In this document: positions 42,098 through 51,895 of the stretch, one piece after another
Numbering within the stretch: position 1 is the first letter of the stretch
How the letters are laid out: the number at the start of each line of letters is the position of its first letter
Origin: Roseomonas sp.
GTDB taxonomy: Bacteria; Pseudomonadota; Alphaproteobacteria; Acetobacterales; Acetobacteraceae
NCBI GenBank assembly: GCA_020249285.1
Contig: JADCFX010000001.1
Span: 62,001 to 126,000 of the forward strand
Length of the DNA: 64,000 nt
Direction of reading: 5' to 3'
Notes under the pieces: model-generated
What the model was told of the DNA's origin: nothing
The model's input: the letters and a program-made list of their open reading frames with translations, nothing else
The model's database searches: none
Position numbers and translations under genes: made by a program

Positions 42098-42904
42098 ATG
42101 GGCGGCTACGTGCATGGCTACAGTGGGCGGGAAGCCGAGCGGCTAGAGGACCAGGCGCGCACTTTGGAGGATCTGTTGCACGGCGATACTGGCTTCCTGG
42201 ATGGCACCGAGGTGCTCGAGGCCGGCTGCGGCACTGGGGCGCAGACCGCGGCGCTGGCCCGCCGTAGTATTGGCGCGCGGATCACCGCCGTAGACCTCTC
42301 GGCGGCCTCTCTGGCGGAGGCCGAGCGACGTATCTTGGCCGAAGGACTCGACAACGTCCGTTTCGTGCAGGCGGACATCCGCGCGGCCCCCTTTCGGCCG
42401 GGTTCCTTTGACCATGTCTTCGTCTGCTTCGTGCTGGAGCACCTGCCAAATCCGGAGGCTATGCTGGCGGCGCTGCGGACACTGCTGCGGCCAAGCGGGA
42501 CGATCACCGTAATTGAGGGTGACCACGGCTCCATCGTTTTCCACCCCGAAAGCGCTGCCGCACGCGCAGCTATTGCCTGCCAAGTGGAACTACAGCGGCG
42601 CGCCGGTGGCGACGCGAACATCGGGCGACGACTTTACCCGCTGCTCGTCGACGCGGGCTTCGAGGAGGTGCGTGTTTCGCCCCGCATGGTCTACGCCGAT
42701 GCTAGCCGTCCCGCTTTCGCTGAAGGCTTCACCAGGCGGACCTTCACAGCCATGATCCAGGGCGTACGAGAGGGTTCGGTGGCTGCTGGACTCGCTACGC
42801 AAGACGGCTTCGACGCAGGCATTCGGGCCTTGCACCGCACGGCAGCCGAGCCTGACGGGGTATTCCTCTACACGTTCTTCAAGGCCACCGGTTGTGTGGC
42901 TTGA
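42098..42904 (+). CDS. Class I SAM-dependent methyltransferase
   Basis: 268-residue methyltransferase with motif I VLEAGCGTGAQT (about 39-50), a following acidic strand AVDLS, FVQADI and the post-motif FVLEHLPNPEA. Substrate not predictable. Glu and Asp codons are mainly GAG and GAC and Leu CTC is frequent, unlike neighbours that prefer GAA and GAT, which suggests horizontal acquisition. It stands between the ArsC-family gene (81-base gap) and the antiporter gene on the same strand. Confidence 0.87.
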   Translation: MGGYVHGYSGREAERLEDQARTLEDLLHGDTGFLDGTEVLEAGCGTGAQTAALARRSIGARITAVDLSAASLAEAERRILAEGLDNVRFVQADIRAAPFRPGSFDHVFVCFVLEHLPNPEAMLAALRTLLRPSGTITVIEGDHGSIVFHPESAAARAAIACQVELQRRAGGDANIGRRLYPLLVDAGFEEVRVSPRMVYADASRPAFAEGFTRRTFTAMIQGVREGSVAAGLATQDGFDAGIRALHRTAAEPDGVFLYTFFKATGCVA

Positions 42905-42936
42905 TCCCGCATCGTCTCGCCACATAGGGTGCCGGG

Positions 42937-44685
42937 GTGGCTGAAGGGCTCAATATTCAGGCCTATAGCGATGCGCTGGTTGTGCTGGGCACGGCGGGCG
43001 TGATCGTGCCGCTGTTGCGCCGCGCCGGTGTCAGCCCGGTACTTGGCTATCTTGGCGCGGGGGCGCTACTGGGGCCGCTCGCGCTTGGGTCCTTCATCAA
43101 TGAATACCCGCTGCTTTACTGGTTCACGGTGATTGATGCGAAAAGTGTCACCGCGATTGCCGAACTTGGCGTGGTTTTTCTGCTGTTTCTGATCGGGCTT
43201 GAACTTTCCTTTGATCGCCTGAAGGCGATGCGCCGCCTGGTGCTGGGCCTGGGTGGGCTGCAATTGGCGATCAGCTTTGCCGTGATCAGCGTCATTGCGC
43301 TCGCCTTCGGCGTGACACCCCAGATTGCTGCGGTGCTCGCCGCATGTTTGGCACTTTCTTCCACGGCCATTGTACTGGAATTGCTGGCGCAACAGGAAAG
43401 GCTGCTGACCAGCGGCGGGCGCGCCAGCTTCTCTGTGCTGCTAGCGCAGGATGTGGCGGTGGTGCCCATTCTGCTGTTCATCGGCATCCTCGGCGCCAAG
43501 GGCGGTGATTCCGTGCTGCTGAGTATCGCGACTGCGCTTGGCCAGGCGCTGCTGGTGCTGGCGGTGATTGTGCTGGTGGGGCGCGCGGTGCTGCGCCCAC
43601 TATTTCGCCTGGTGGGCGGCCAGCGTTCGGAAGAACTTTTCATCGCCGCCGTGCTGTTTGTGATTGTCGCAACCGGCATCCTGGCCGCCAAGGCCGGGCT
43701 TTCCATGGCGATTGGCGCCTTTGTCGCGGGGCTTTTGCTGGCCGAGACCGAATATCGCCGCGCGGTACAGGCCACGATCGAGCCCTTCAAGGGTCTGCTG
43801 CTGGGTATTTTCTTCTTCAGCGTCGGCATGAATATTGATTTCCGCGAAGTGGCGCGCGAACCGGTGCTGCTTTTCGGCTTGGCTTTTGGGCTGATCGCAA
43901 TCAAGGCCGGGATCGTCTATGCGCTGGCGCGGTATTTTGCGCTGACGCGCGCGGCTTCCTTGGAAGCGGCGCTATTGCTTGGCCCGGGCGGCGAATTCGC
44001 CTTTGTGGGCATTGGGCTCGCGACCGGTTTGGCGTTGATTGAACCAAAGCTTGGCAGCTTTGTTCTGGCGGCCATCAGCCTGACCATGGCGCTACTGCCG
44101 TTGCTTTCAGCCCTTGCGCGGCGTCTGGCACCCTTGCTGGAGGAAGCCAAGCCCAAGGACCCTGCTCTTGAAGCCCTGCCGGAAGCGCATCAGGGCCAAG
44201 CCATCATTATCGGCTATGGGCGGGTTGGCAAAACTGTGGCTTCGCTGCTCCGCCAGCATGATTTGCGTCAGATCGCGATTGATAACGACCCTGCCTCGGT
44301 CTCCCGCGCCCGCCGTACCGGAGAGGAAGTGTTCTTCGGCGATGCCGCGCGCCCGGCCTTTTTGCAGGCTTGCGGGATTGGTACGGCGCGTAGCGTCATC
44401 ATCACCATAAATGCCGCAGCCGAGATTGATCAGATCATCACCGCCATTCGCGGGCTACGGCCGGATTTGCCCATTATCTCTCGCGCACGAGACGCCGCGC
44501 ATGCGCGCCATCTCTACGCACAGGGTGTGACTGAAACGGTGCCGGAGACGATTGAAGCAAGCCTGCAATTATCCGAAGCCGCGCTGGTGGCGCTTGGTGT
44601 GCCGATGGGGCGCGTGATCGCTTCCATCCATCAAAAGCGTGCCGATTTCGCTGAGGAATTGCGCAGCGCCGCGCGGGGTGGTTAG
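42937..44685 (+). CDS. CPA2-type monovalent cation:proton antiporter (KefB/KefC-like)
   Basis: Inner-membrane antiporter of 582 residues. The first 385 or so form about 12-13 transmembrane helices of the Na+/H+ exchanger fold; a cytoplasmic RCK/TrkA-N domain follows with the nucleotide motif IIIGYGRVGKTVAS (about 422-435). Likely exports potassium in exchange for protons, possibly under glutathione-adduct or NAD(H) control as in Kef. GTG start at 42937; no KefF/KefG-type partner gene is adjacent. Confidence 0.92.
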   Translation: MAEGLNIQAYSDALVVLGTAGVIVPLLRRAGVSPVLGYLGAGALLGPLALGSFINEYPLLYWFTVIDAKSVTAIAELGVVFLLFLIGLELSFDRLKAMRRLVLGLGGLQLAISFAVISVIALAFGVTPQIAAVLAACLALSSTAIVLELLAQQERLLTSGGRASFSVLLAQDVAVVPILLFIGILGAKGGDSVLLSIATALGQALLVLAVIVLVGRAVLRPLFRLVGGQRSEELFIAAVLFVIVATGILAAKAGLSMAIGAFVAGLLLAETEYRRAVQATIEPFKGLLLGIFFFSVGMNIDFREVAREPVLLFGLAFGLIAIKAGIVYALARYFALTRAASLEAALLLGPGGEFAFVGIGLATGLALIEPKLGSFVLAAISLTMALLPLLSALARRLAPLLEEAKPKDPALEALPEAHQGQAIIIGYGRVGKTVASLLRQHDLRQIAIDNDPASVSRARRTGEEVFFGDAARPAFLQACGIGTARSVIITINAAAEIDQIITAIRGLRPDLPIISRARDAAHARHLYAQGVTETVPETIEASLQLSEAALVALGVPMGRVIASIHQKRADFAEELRSAARGG

Positions 44686-44704
44686 CCCCGAGCGACGCGC
44701 GTTT

Positions 44705-46156
44705 TCACGAAAGTTTCTGTTTCAGCACATCATTGACCAGCGCAGGATTGCCCTTGCCCTGCATGGCCTTCATGGTCTGGCCAACAAAGAAGCCAAATAG
44801 CTTATCCTTGCCAGAACGATATTCCGCGACCTTATCGGCATTGGCAGCCAGCACCTGGTCAATCACCGCTTCAATCGCGCGGGTATCCGTCACCTGCTTC
44901 AGGCCGCGTTCTTCCACAATGGCGCCTGGCGCGCGGCCGGTTTCCACCATTACTTCAAACACTTCCTTGGCCAATTTGCCGGAAAGCGTGTTGTCAGCCA
45001 TCAGATCGAGCAGCGCGCCAAGATCAGCAGCACTCACAGGCGGTTCGGCGATGGAGCTTTTGGTGCGGTTGATGGCGGCGAAAAGATCACCCATCACCCA
45101 ATTCGCCGCCTGCTTCGCATCCCGCCCCTTGGAGACGCTCTCATAATAAGCAGCGGTTTCGCGTTCCAGCGTCAGCACATGCGCGTCATAGGGCGTAATG
45201 CCGTAATCGCGCACATAACGCGCGCGGCGCTGATCGGGCAGTTCCGGCAAAGCGGCCTTCAGCCCTTCAACCCAGGCGGCATCAATCACCAAGGGGGGCA
45301 GGTCAGGGTCCGGGAAATAGCGATAATCATGCGCGTCTTCTTTTGACCGCATGGAACGTGTGATCCCACGGCCCGTGTCGAAAAGCCGCGTTTCCTGATC
45401 CACCGTGCCGCCGGATTCCCACACCTCAACCTGGCGACGCGCTTCGGTTTCCACCGCTTGCATGACAAAGCGAATGGAATTCACATTCTTCACTTCGCAG
45501 CGCGTGCGGAACCCTTCACCCGCCTTGCGAACAGAAACATTCACATCGGCGCGCAGCGACCCCTCATCCATATTGCCATCGCAAGTGCCCAGATAGCGCA
45601 TGATCTGGCGAAGTTTGGTCAGATAGGCGCCGGCTTCTTCGGGGCTGCGCATATCCGGTTCCGAGACAATTTCCATCAGCGCCACACCGGAACGGTTCAG
45701 GTCAATGAAGGATTTTGTCGCGTGCTGGTCGTGCTGCGATTTGCCGGCATCCTGTTCCAGATGCAGCCGCGTAATGCCAATAGTTTTCGTGCTGCCATCG
45801 GCCAATTCAATATCAATCGCGCCTTCGCCAATGATGGGATGCGCGTATTGGCTGATCTGATAACCCTGCGGCAGATCGGCGTAGAAGTAATTCTTGCGAT
45901 CAAAGCGGGACCAGAGATTGATCTTGGCATTCAAGCCAAGCCCAGTGCGCACGGCCTGCGCCACACATTCATGGTTGATCACCGGCAACATGCCGGGGAA
46001 GCCCGCATCAATGAAGGAAACCTGGGCATTCGGTTCCGCACCAAAGGCCGTCGCCGCGCCGGAAAACAGCTTGGCGTTGGACGTGACCTGGGCATGAATC
46101 TCAAGCCCGATCACCACTTCCCAGGGGCCTGATTCCCCCTCGACGATATAGGTCAT
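44705..46156 (-). CDS. gatB: Asp-tRNA(Asn)/Glu-tRNA(Gln) amidotransferase subunit B
   Basis: GatB kinase/transamidase subunit, 483 residues, full length. GLEIHAQ near the N-terminus and [15 protein letters not shown] are family signatures; the C-terminal YqeY-like tail domain binds tRNA. With GatA and GatC it converts misacylated Glu-tRNA(Gln) or Asp-tRNA(Asn). It is last in gatC-gatA-gatB and overlaps gatA by ATGA; it is convergent with the antiporter gene, 19 bases away. Confidence 0.97.
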   Translation of the reverse strand: MTYIVEGESGPWEVVIGLEIHAQVTSNAKLFSGAATAFGAEPNAQVSFIDAGFPGMLPVINHECVAQAVRTGLGLNAKINLWSRFDRKNYFYADLPQGYQISQYAHPIIGEGAIDIELADGSTKTIGITRLHLEQDAGKSQHDQHATKSFIDLNRSGVALMEIVSEPDMRSPEEAGAYLTKLRQIMRYLGTCDGNMDEGSLRADVNVSVRKAGEGFRTRCEVKNVNSIRFVMQAVETEARRQVEVWESGGTVDQETRLFDTGRGITRSMRSKEDAHDYRYFPDPDLPPLVIDAAWVEGLKAALPELPDQRRARYVRDYGITPYDAHVLTLERETAAYYESVSKGRDAKQAANWVMGDLFAAINRTKSSIAEPPVSAADLGALLDLMADNTLSGKLAKEVFEVMVETGRAPGAIVEERGLKQVTDTRAIEAVIDQVLAANADKVAEYRSGKDKLFGFFVGQTMKAMQGKGNPALVNDVLKQKLS

Positions 46157-47640
46157 GCCCCGGCCCTCATTGCAGGTACGGCCTTGAAATCAGCCGCGCG
46201 TTCCAGCGCCGCACCCACCGCGAAAACCGTTTCCTCATCAAAGGCCCGGCCAATCACTTGCAAGCCCAAGGGCAAGCCCTGATGATCAAGCCCGGTCGGC
46301 AAGGCCAGGCCCGGCAGCCCGGCCAGATTGGCCGTCACGGTGAAGACATCATTCAAATACATCTTCACCGGGTCATCGGTATTTTCACCTTCCGCGAAGG
46401 CCGCTGATGGCGTGGCCGGCGTCACAATCGCATCCACCTTCTGCCAGGCTTCATCGAAATCCCGCGCAATCAGGGCGCGGATTTTCTGCGCTTTCAGGTA
46501 ATAGGCATCGTAATAGCCGGCACTCAGCACATAAGTGCCGATCATGATACGCCGACGCACTTCCGCGCCAAAACCCTCGGCCCGCGTGCGTTCATACAGA
46601 TCACGCAGGTCGCTATCCTTCTCGGCCACACGCAAGCCAAAGCGCACGCCATCATAGCGCGCGAGGTTCGATGAAGCCTCAGCGGGTGCCACGATGTAAT
46701 AGGTGGGCAGCGCATATTTGGTGTGCGGCAGGGAGATATCCACAATCTCCGCCCCCGCATCACGCAGCCAATCCAGGCCCTGACGCCAGAGCTTTTCAAT
46801 CTCCGCCGGCATGCCATCCAGCCGATATTCCCGCGGCACGCCAATGCGCATTCCCTTCACGCTCCGCCCACAAGCGGCGGCGAAATCCGGTACGGGCTGC
46901 GCGGCGCTGGTGGAATCCTTGGGGTCATGCCCGGCCATGGACCGCAACAGAATGGCGCAATCTTCCACCGAGCGCGCAAAGGGGCCGGCCTGATCCAGGG
47001 AAGAAGCAAAGGCCACAATGCCAAAGCGCGAACAGCGCCCATAAGTCGGCTTGATGCCAGTAATGCCGCAAAACGCTGCCGGCTGACGGATGGAACCACC
47101 CGTATCCGTGCCCGTCGCCCCCAGCGCCATGCGCGCCGCAACCGCCGCCGCCGAGCCACCAGAAGACCCGCCCGGCACAAGCCGCGCGCTTAGATCATCC
47201 TTGCGCTGCCAAGGGTTCAACACGCCGCCATAGGCCGAGGTCAAATTGGAAGACCCCATGGCGAATTCATCCAGATTGGCCTTGCCCAAAAACACCGCGC
47301 CATCACGCTTCAATTGCGCGGAGACGGTACTTTCATAAGGCGGGATGAAATTGCCAAGGATTTTCGACCCCGCCGTGGTGCGCACGCCTTCCGTGCAGAA
47401 CAAATCCTTGATGGCAAGTGGAATGCCCTCAAGCGGCCCGGCCTCACCCCGCGCACGCCGCGCATCGGATGCGCGGGCGGCGTCCAGCGCCTTTTCGCTC
47501 GTGGTGGTGATGAAGGCATTCAGCTTCGGGTTCAGCGCTTCAACCGCGGCCACATGGGCGCGCGTCAATTCCTCGGCGCTGATGGCGCCCTCATTCAGCG
47601 CGGCCAGCGCACCGGAAAGGGTGAAATCGGTCGGATGCAT
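46153..47640 (-). CDS. gatA: Asp-tRNA(Asn)/Glu-tRNA(Gln) amidotransferase subunit A
   Basis: Glutaminase subunit of GatCAB, 495 residues, amidase-signature family. The Ser-Ser-Lys triad is visible: Lys in AIKDLF (about 77) and the two Ser in [13 protein letters not shown] and [11 protein letters not shown]. It releases ammonia from glutamine and passes it to GatB. Its ATG shares bases with the gatC stop (TAATG). Confidence 0.97.
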   Translation of the reverse strand: MHPTDFTLSGALAALNEGAISAEELTRAHVAAVEALNPKLNAFITTTSEKALDAARASDARRARGEAGPLEGIPLAIKDLFCTEGVRTTAGSKILGNFIPPYESTVSAQLKRDGAVFLGKANLDEFAMGSSNLTSAYGGVLNPWQRKDDLSARLVPGGSSGGSAAAVAARMALGATGTDTGGSIRQPAAFCGITGIKPTYGRCSRFGIVAFASSLDQAGPFARSVEDCAILLRSMAGHDPKDSTSAAQPVPDFAAACGRSVKGMRIGVPREYRLDGMPAEIEKLWRQGLDWLRDAGAEIVDISLPHTKYALPTYYIVAPAEASSNLARYDGVRFGLRVAEKDSDLRDLYERTRAEGFGAEVRRRIMIGTYVLSAGYYDAYYLKAQKIRALIARDFDEAWQKVDAIVTPATPSAAFAEGENTDDPVKMYLNDVFTVTANLAGLPGLALPTGLDHQGLPLGLQVIGRAFDEETVFAVGAALERAADFKAVPAMRAGA

Positions 47641-47936
47641 TATTCCACCACCTTCGGTACGCCGAAATATTCGCCTTCTCGATCCGGCGCATTGGCCAGC
47701 ACGGCTTCGGCCTGGCCGCCATCGGTCACCACATCTGCGCGCATGGGCATGGCGGCCACGCCGCCGGGGGTGCCGCCGGCCATAGGCTCCACCCCATCGG
47801 TATTCACGGCCTGGAGCTGTTCAATCCAGCCCAAAATGCCGTTGAGCTCGCCCTGCACGCGGGCGACATCCTGTTCTTCAAGGCGCAGGCGGGCCAAAGC
47901 CGCAACGCGCCTGACGGTGGCGGTGTCGAGGGACAT
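47640..47936 (-). CDS. gatC: Asp-tRNA(Asn)/Glu-tRNA(Gln) amidotransferase subunit C
   Basis: Small GatC subunit, 98 residues, which wraps around GatA and supports complex folding. The conserved N-terminus [14 protein letters not shown] and the C-terminal RADVVTDGG are visible. ATG at 47936 chosen because it gives the family N-terminus; the frame upstream would overlap the divergent ruvX promoter. First gene of gatCAB. Confidence 0.95.
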   Translation of the reverse strand: MSLDTATVRRVAALARLRLEEQDVARVQGELNGILGWIEQLQAVNTDGVEPMAGGTPGGVAAMPMRADVVTDGGQAEAVLANAPDREGEYFGVPKVVE

Positions 47937-47983
47937 GAAATCAGTACTTCCCGGAAAAAGAGCGCCGGACCATAAGGCCCCCG

Positions 47984-48448
47984 ATGCCACTCTTCAACCT
48001 GACAGATTTGCGCGCAGCATTGCCCCGGCATTACCGGCTGATCGGCCTTGATCCGGGGGAGAAGACCGTGGGTATCGCGCTGAGTGATGTCTCGCTGATG
48101 TTGGCCAGCCCCTATGGCAGCCTCAAGCGCGGGAAGCTTGCCGCCATGGCGGCCGAGATCAAGGTGATTGCCGCCAAGGAAGGCGTGGGGGGCTTGGTTG
48201 TGGGCCTACCCCTTGGCCTGGATGGGTCCTTCGGCCCAGCGGCGCAGGCGGCGCGGGATTGGGCGCGGTCCCTGTCTGACGCCAGCGGCTTGCCGGCGGC
48301 GCTTTGGGATGAAAGGCTTTCCTCGGCGGCGGTGAACCGCATGATGGTGGGGGAAGCCGATCTCAGCCGAGGCAAAAGGGCGGCTTCGGTGGATAAGGCG
48401 GCAGCGGCCTGGATGCTACAGGCTGCTTTGGACGCCACCAAAGGATGA
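47984..48448 (+). CDS. ruvX: Holliday junction resolvase-like / pre-16S rRNA nuclease YqgF
   Basis: RNase H-fold protein, 154 residues. The N-terminal GLDPGEKTVGIALSD holds the first catalytic Asp; LVVGLPLGLDGS and DERLSSAAVNRM carry the other family motifs. E. coli YqgF trims 16S rRNA precursor. It opens the plus-strand housekeeping block, divergent from gatC across 47 bases, and the next gene overlaps its stop (ATGA). Confidence 0.95.
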   Translation: MPLFNLTDLRAALPRHYRLIGLDPGEKTVGIALSDVSLMLASPYGSLKRGKLAAMAAEIKVIAAKEGVGGLVVGLPLGLDGSFGPAAQAARDWARSLSDASGLPAALWDERLSSAAVNRMMVGEADLSRGKRAASVDKAAAAWMLQAALDATKG

Positions 48449-48969
48449 GGCGCATGGATCAGATTTTGGTGGAGATCGCGCTGGATGGCCGCATCCGCTA
48501 CGCCATTGGCGCGCTGGCGGGGCTTGGCTTTGCCATGCTGGGCTTTGCGCTGCTGCCACAATTCCTGGCCGAATGGCCGGCCATCACGCCCCGGCTTTTG
48601 GGCCTTGGATTCCCGATCCTGGGGCTTGGGATGTTCCTGTGGCTGTCCTTCATCCCGGCACCCCATGGGCTTGCGATTCGCGCCGATGGCAGCGCGGTTT
48701 TCACCCGCGGCGTCACCACCTGGTGGCGGTTTTTTGACATGTTTGAGACGCTGCCCCCCGGCACGATCACCGGGGTTGCTGTGGAATCCATCGATGCGCC
48801 TGTTGGCACCACCCGTAGCGGAGAGACGGATTTCTCCGCCACATCAAAGGAATGGCGGCTGGTGCTGCGGCTTTCGGACGGCGCGGTGCGGGAAGTGCAA
48901 CGCAGCCCTGGCCGTGCCTCGCTTGATGAAAAAGCGGTGGCGCTGCTTGGAGCGCTCAAGCTGCCATGA
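48445..48969 (+). CDS. Small membrane protein of unknown function
   Basis: 174 residues. Two hydrophobic helices near the N-terminus (about 19-41 and 50-73) are followed by a soluble beta-rich domain of about 95 residues containing AIRADGSAVF and LVLRLSDGAVREV. I do not recognise a named family. Start at 48445 overlaps the ruvX stop; an in-frame ATG three codons later is possible. Its position between ruvX and pyrB suggests cotranscription. Confidence 0.75.
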   Translation: MRRMDQILVEIALDGRIRYAIGALAGLGFAMLGFALLPQFLAEWPAITPRLLGLGFPILGLGMFLWLSFIPAPHGLAIRADGSAVFTRGVTTWWRFFDMFETLPPGTITGVAVESIDAPVGTTRSGETDFSATSKEWRLVLRLSDGAVREVQRSPGRASLDEKAVALLGALKLP

Positions 48970-49012
48970 ACGGGTCTGGTCTTTCCCGCCGCTCGGCGGC
49001 TAGAAAGAGCGC

Positions 49013-49948
49013 GTGACCTATCCCCGCAAACACCTCCTCGCCATTGAGGGTCTTGAGCCGCCGCATATCGCGGATTTGCTCGATCTGGCGGAATCCTACG
49101 CCCTGCTCAATCGCAGCGGCAAAACCCAGCGCGACCTCTTGAAGGGCCGCACGCTGATCAACCTGTTTTTTGAAGACAGCACCCGCACCCGCACGAGTTT
49201 TGAGCTCGCGGGCAAGCGGCTGGGCGCCGATGTCATCAATATGTCTGTCAGTACCTCCAGCGTGAATAAGGGCGAAACCCTGTTGGATACGGCCAGCACG
49301 CTGAATGCCATGCATTGTGATTTGCTGGTGGTGCGCCACGGCCAATCCGGCGCGCCTTCGCTGCTGAGCCAGAAGGTGGATGCGGCGGTGATCAATGCTG
49401 GCGATGGCACGCATGAACACCCAACCCAGGCGCTATTGGATGCGCTCACCATCCGCCGCCACAAGGGCCGGCTTGAGGGTTTGATTGTCGCGATTTGCGG
49501 CGATATCGCCCATTCGCGCGTTGCGCGTTCCAACATGCATTTGCTGACCACCATGGGCAGCCGCGTGCGCGTGGTGGGGCCGCCCACGTTGATCCCCGCC
49601 GAAGCTGCGCGCTTGGGCGTGGAAGTATTCCACGACATGAAGGCCGGGCTGGCGGGCGCCGATGTTGTCATGATGCTGCGCCTGCAACGCGAACGCATGT
49701 CGGGCGGCATGGTACCCTCGGCGCGCGAATTCTTTCGCTTTTATGGGCTTGATGCGGAGAAGCTCGCCTTCGCCAAGCCGGATTCGATTGTGATGCATCC
49801 GGGCCCCATGAATCGCGGTGTGGAGATTGAAAGCGCGATTGCCGATCACCCAACGCGCAGCGTGATCGGCGAACAGGTGGAAATGGGTGTCGCCTGCCGC
49901 ATGGCGGTGCTGGATGTGCTTTCTCGCCAATTGCCGCGGAACCGTTGA
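49013..49948 (+). CDS. pyrB: Aspartate carbamoyltransferase catalytic subunit
   Basis: Second enzyme of pyrimidine synthesis, joining carbamoyl phosphate and aspartate; 311 residues. The carbamoyl-phosphate site [13 protein letters not shown] (about 53-65), HPTQALLD and the C-terminal [12 protein letters not shown] are intact. GTG start, 43 bases after the upstream gene. No pyrI regulatory gene follows; instead a dihydroorotase-like gene with lost metal ligands comes next, as in the PyrB-PyrC' assemblies of Pseudomonas. Confidence 0.97.
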   Translation: MTYPRKHLLAIEGLEPPHIADLLDLAESYALLNRSGKTQRDLLKGRTLINLFFEDSTRTRTSFELAGKRLGADVINMSVSTSSVNKGETLLDTASTLNAMHCDLLVVRHGQSGAPSLLSQKVDAAVINAGDGTHEHPTQALLDALTIRRHKGRLEGLIVAICGDIAHSRVARSNMHLLTTMGSRVRVVGPPTLIPAEAARLGVEVFHDMKAGLAGADVVMMLRLQRERMSGGMVPSAREFFRFYGLDAEKLAFAKPDSIVMHPGPMNRGVEIESAIADHPTRSVIGEQVEMGVACRMAVLDVLSRQLPRNR

Positions 49949-49950
49949 GC

Positions 49951-51228
49951 ATGGCCGACACAATCATCACCAATGCCCGCCTGCTTGATCCCGCCTCGGG
50001 CCTTGATGCGCCGGGTGCTTTGCTGATCCGCGATGGGCTGATTGCCGATTGCGGCGCTGGCCTGACGGCGCCCGAAGGCGCTTCCGTGGTGGATGCCGCT
50101 GGCGCCTGCCTCGCACCTGGCTTGATTGATCTGCGCGCCAATCTTGGTGAACCGGGGGCCGAGCATCGCGAAACCATTGCCTCAGCCGCGCAGGCCGCGG
50201 CGGCGGGTGGCATCACCACCATTTGCGTGCTGCCGGATACCGACCCGGCCTTGGATGACCCCGCGCTGATTTCCTTCGTCACGCGGCGGGGTGAGGCGAC
50301 GGGTTCGGTCACGCTGCTGCCCTATGGCGCCGCCACTTCGGGCTGCGCCGGCAAGGAATTGGCCGAATACGGGCTGCTGCGCGAAGCCGGCGCCATTGCC
50401 TTTACCGATGGGGCGCGCGCCATTGCCTCCGCGCGCAGCATGCGGTTGGCATTGTCTTACGCGCGGGCCTTTGGCGCTTTCATTGTGCAGCACCCGGAAG
50501 AACCGAGCCTCGCCGCCGGTGGTGCCGCCACCGAAGGCGAATTGGCCACGCGCCTTGGCCTGCCCGGCATCACCCCGGCGGCGGAAGCCATGATGGTGGC
50601 GCGCGACGTCGCACTGGCCCGCATCACGGGCGGGCATGTGCATTTCGCGCATATCTCCACCGCTGCTGCGCTTGATTTGATCCGCGCCGCCAAGGCCGAG
50701 GGGCTGGCCGTTACCTGCGATACCGCGCCGCCCTATTTTGATTTGAACGAAACGGCGATTGGCGATTATCGGAGCTATGCGAAGCTTTCGCCGCCGCTGC
50801 GGACCGAGGCTGATCGGCAGGCGGTGGTCGCTGCGCTGGCGGATGGCACGATTGACGCGATTGCCTCAGACCATCAGCCGCGCGATGCCGATGACAAGCG
50901 CTTGCCTTTCGCGCAGGCCGAAGCCGGCGGCGCGGGGTTGGCGACTTTGCTGGGCGTCACGCTTGCGCGCGTCCATGCCGGCGATTTGCCTATGCTGACC
51001 GCGCTTGGGCTGCTGACCGCGCGGCCCGCCAATTTGCTGGGTATGCCGCAGGGCAGGCTGGCGAAGGGCGCGCCGGCGGATTTGGTGCTGTTCCACCCCG
51101 ATCGGGGCTGGAAGGTTGAAGCCGGCAAGCTGCCCGGCAAGGCGCAGAACTCCCCCTTTGATGGCCGCGCCCTGGAAGGCCGGGTGCTGGGCACCTGGAA
51201 AGCCGGGCGACGCGTTTTCGGCGGCTGA
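49951..51228 (+). CDS. Dihydroorotase-like protein lacking zinc ligands (PyrC' type)
   Basis: 425-residue member of the dihydroorotase/amidohydrolase family. Active enzymes have HxH after the first strand; here the site reads DLRANLGEPG, with Arg62 and Asn64 in place of the two His. TCDTAPPY replaces a stretch that usually contains PHH, and SDHQPRD replaces DHAPH. Probably catalytically dead and structural, holding PyrB in a complex as described for Pseudomonas PyrC'; such partners occur widely in Alphaproteobacteria. A catalytic dihydroorotase should be encoded elsewhere. ATG at 49951, two bases after the pyrB stop, is preferred over a TTG two codons before it. Confidence 0.9.
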   Translation: MADTIITNARLLDPASGLDAPGALLIRDGLIADCGAGLTAPEGASVVDAAGACLAPGLIDLRANLGEPGAEHRETIASAAQAAAAGGITTICVLPDTDPALDDPALISFVTRRGEATGSVTLLPYGAATSGCAGKELAEYGLLREAGAIAFTDGARAIASARSMRLALSYARAFGAFIVQHPEEPSLAAGGAATEGELATRLGLPGITPAAEAMMVARDVALARITGGHVHFAHISTAAALDLIRAAKAEGLAVTCDTAPPYFDLNETAIGDYRSYAKLSPPLRTEADRQAVVAALADGTIDAIASDHQPRDADDKRLPFAQAEAGGAGLATLLGVTLARVHAGDLPMLTALGLLTARPANLLGMPQGRLAKGAPADLVLFHPDRGWKVEAGKLPGKAQNSPFDGRALEGRVLGTWKAGRRVFGG

Positions 51229-51231
51229 ACC

Positions 51232-51837
51232 ATGGCGGAACATGCGGATAGCATCGCGTTTCTGATTGCGCTGGTCGGCGGCTATTTGATCGGCTCGATC
51301 CCCTTCGGCCTATTACTGACCAAGACAGCGGGGCTTGGTGATATCCGCCAGGTCGGTTCCGGCAATATCGGCGCGACCAATGTGCTGCGCACTGGGCGGA
51401 AGGGGCTGGCCGCGGCAACCCTGATCCTGGATGGGCTGAAGGGCGCGGTGGCGGTGCTGGTCGCGCGGCAGTTTCTGGGCGATCAGGATGTGGTGGTGGG
51501 TACGGCGGCGGTGCTCGGGCATCTTTTTCCGGTCTGGCTTGGCTTTCGCGGTGGCAAGGGCGTGGCGACAGGGCTTGGCGTGCTGCTCGCCGCCGCCTGG
51601 CCGGTTGGGCTGGCCTGCTGCGCCCTTTGGCTGGTGGCGGCGAAACTCCTGAAAATGTCGTCAGCGGCGGCGCTCACGGCCTTTGCCGCGGCGCCACTTT
51701 TTGCCCTGGTGCTGTCCAGCACTGATCATGCACTGATGGCGCTGTTGATCGCCGTTTTGGTGTTTTGGCGGCATGAGGCGAATATCCGCCGCCTTTTGGC
51801 CGGGACCGAACCGCGCATCGGTGAAACCACCAAATAG
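51232..51837 (+). CDS. plsY: Acyl-phosphate:glycerol-3-phosphate acyltransferase PlsY
   Basis: Inner-membrane enzyme, 201 residues, that acylates glycerol-3-phosphate from acyl-phosphate to start phospholipid synthesis. The conserved loops [20 protein letters not shown] and [15 protein letters not shown] are all present, within about five to seven membrane helices. It starts three bases after the pyrC-like stop. Confidence 0.96.
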   Translation: MAEHADSIAFLIALVGGYLIGSIPFGLLLTKTAGLGDIRQVGSGNIGATNVLRTGRKGLAAATLILDGLKGAVAVLVARQFLGDQDVVVGTAAVLGHLFPVWLGFRGGKGVATGLGVLLAAAWPVGLACCALWLVAAKLLKMSSAAALTAFAAAPLFALVLSSTDHALMALLIAVLVFWRHEANIRRLLAGTEPRIGETTK

Positions 51838-51858
51838 AAACTCGATTTAGTATTTCCC

Positions 51859-51895
51859 GCATAGGTTGAATTATGGCATAGAATTTCGCCTATGC
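51859..51895 (+). promoter_or_regulatory. Inverted repeat covering the dprA start codon
   Basis: GCATAGG (51859-51865) and CCTATGC (51889-51895) pair across 23 AT-rich bases; the dprA ATG is in the right arm. The region may hold the dprA promoter, or the pairing may hide the start codon in the mRNA. Only 7 bp, so chance is possible. Confidence 0.3.
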
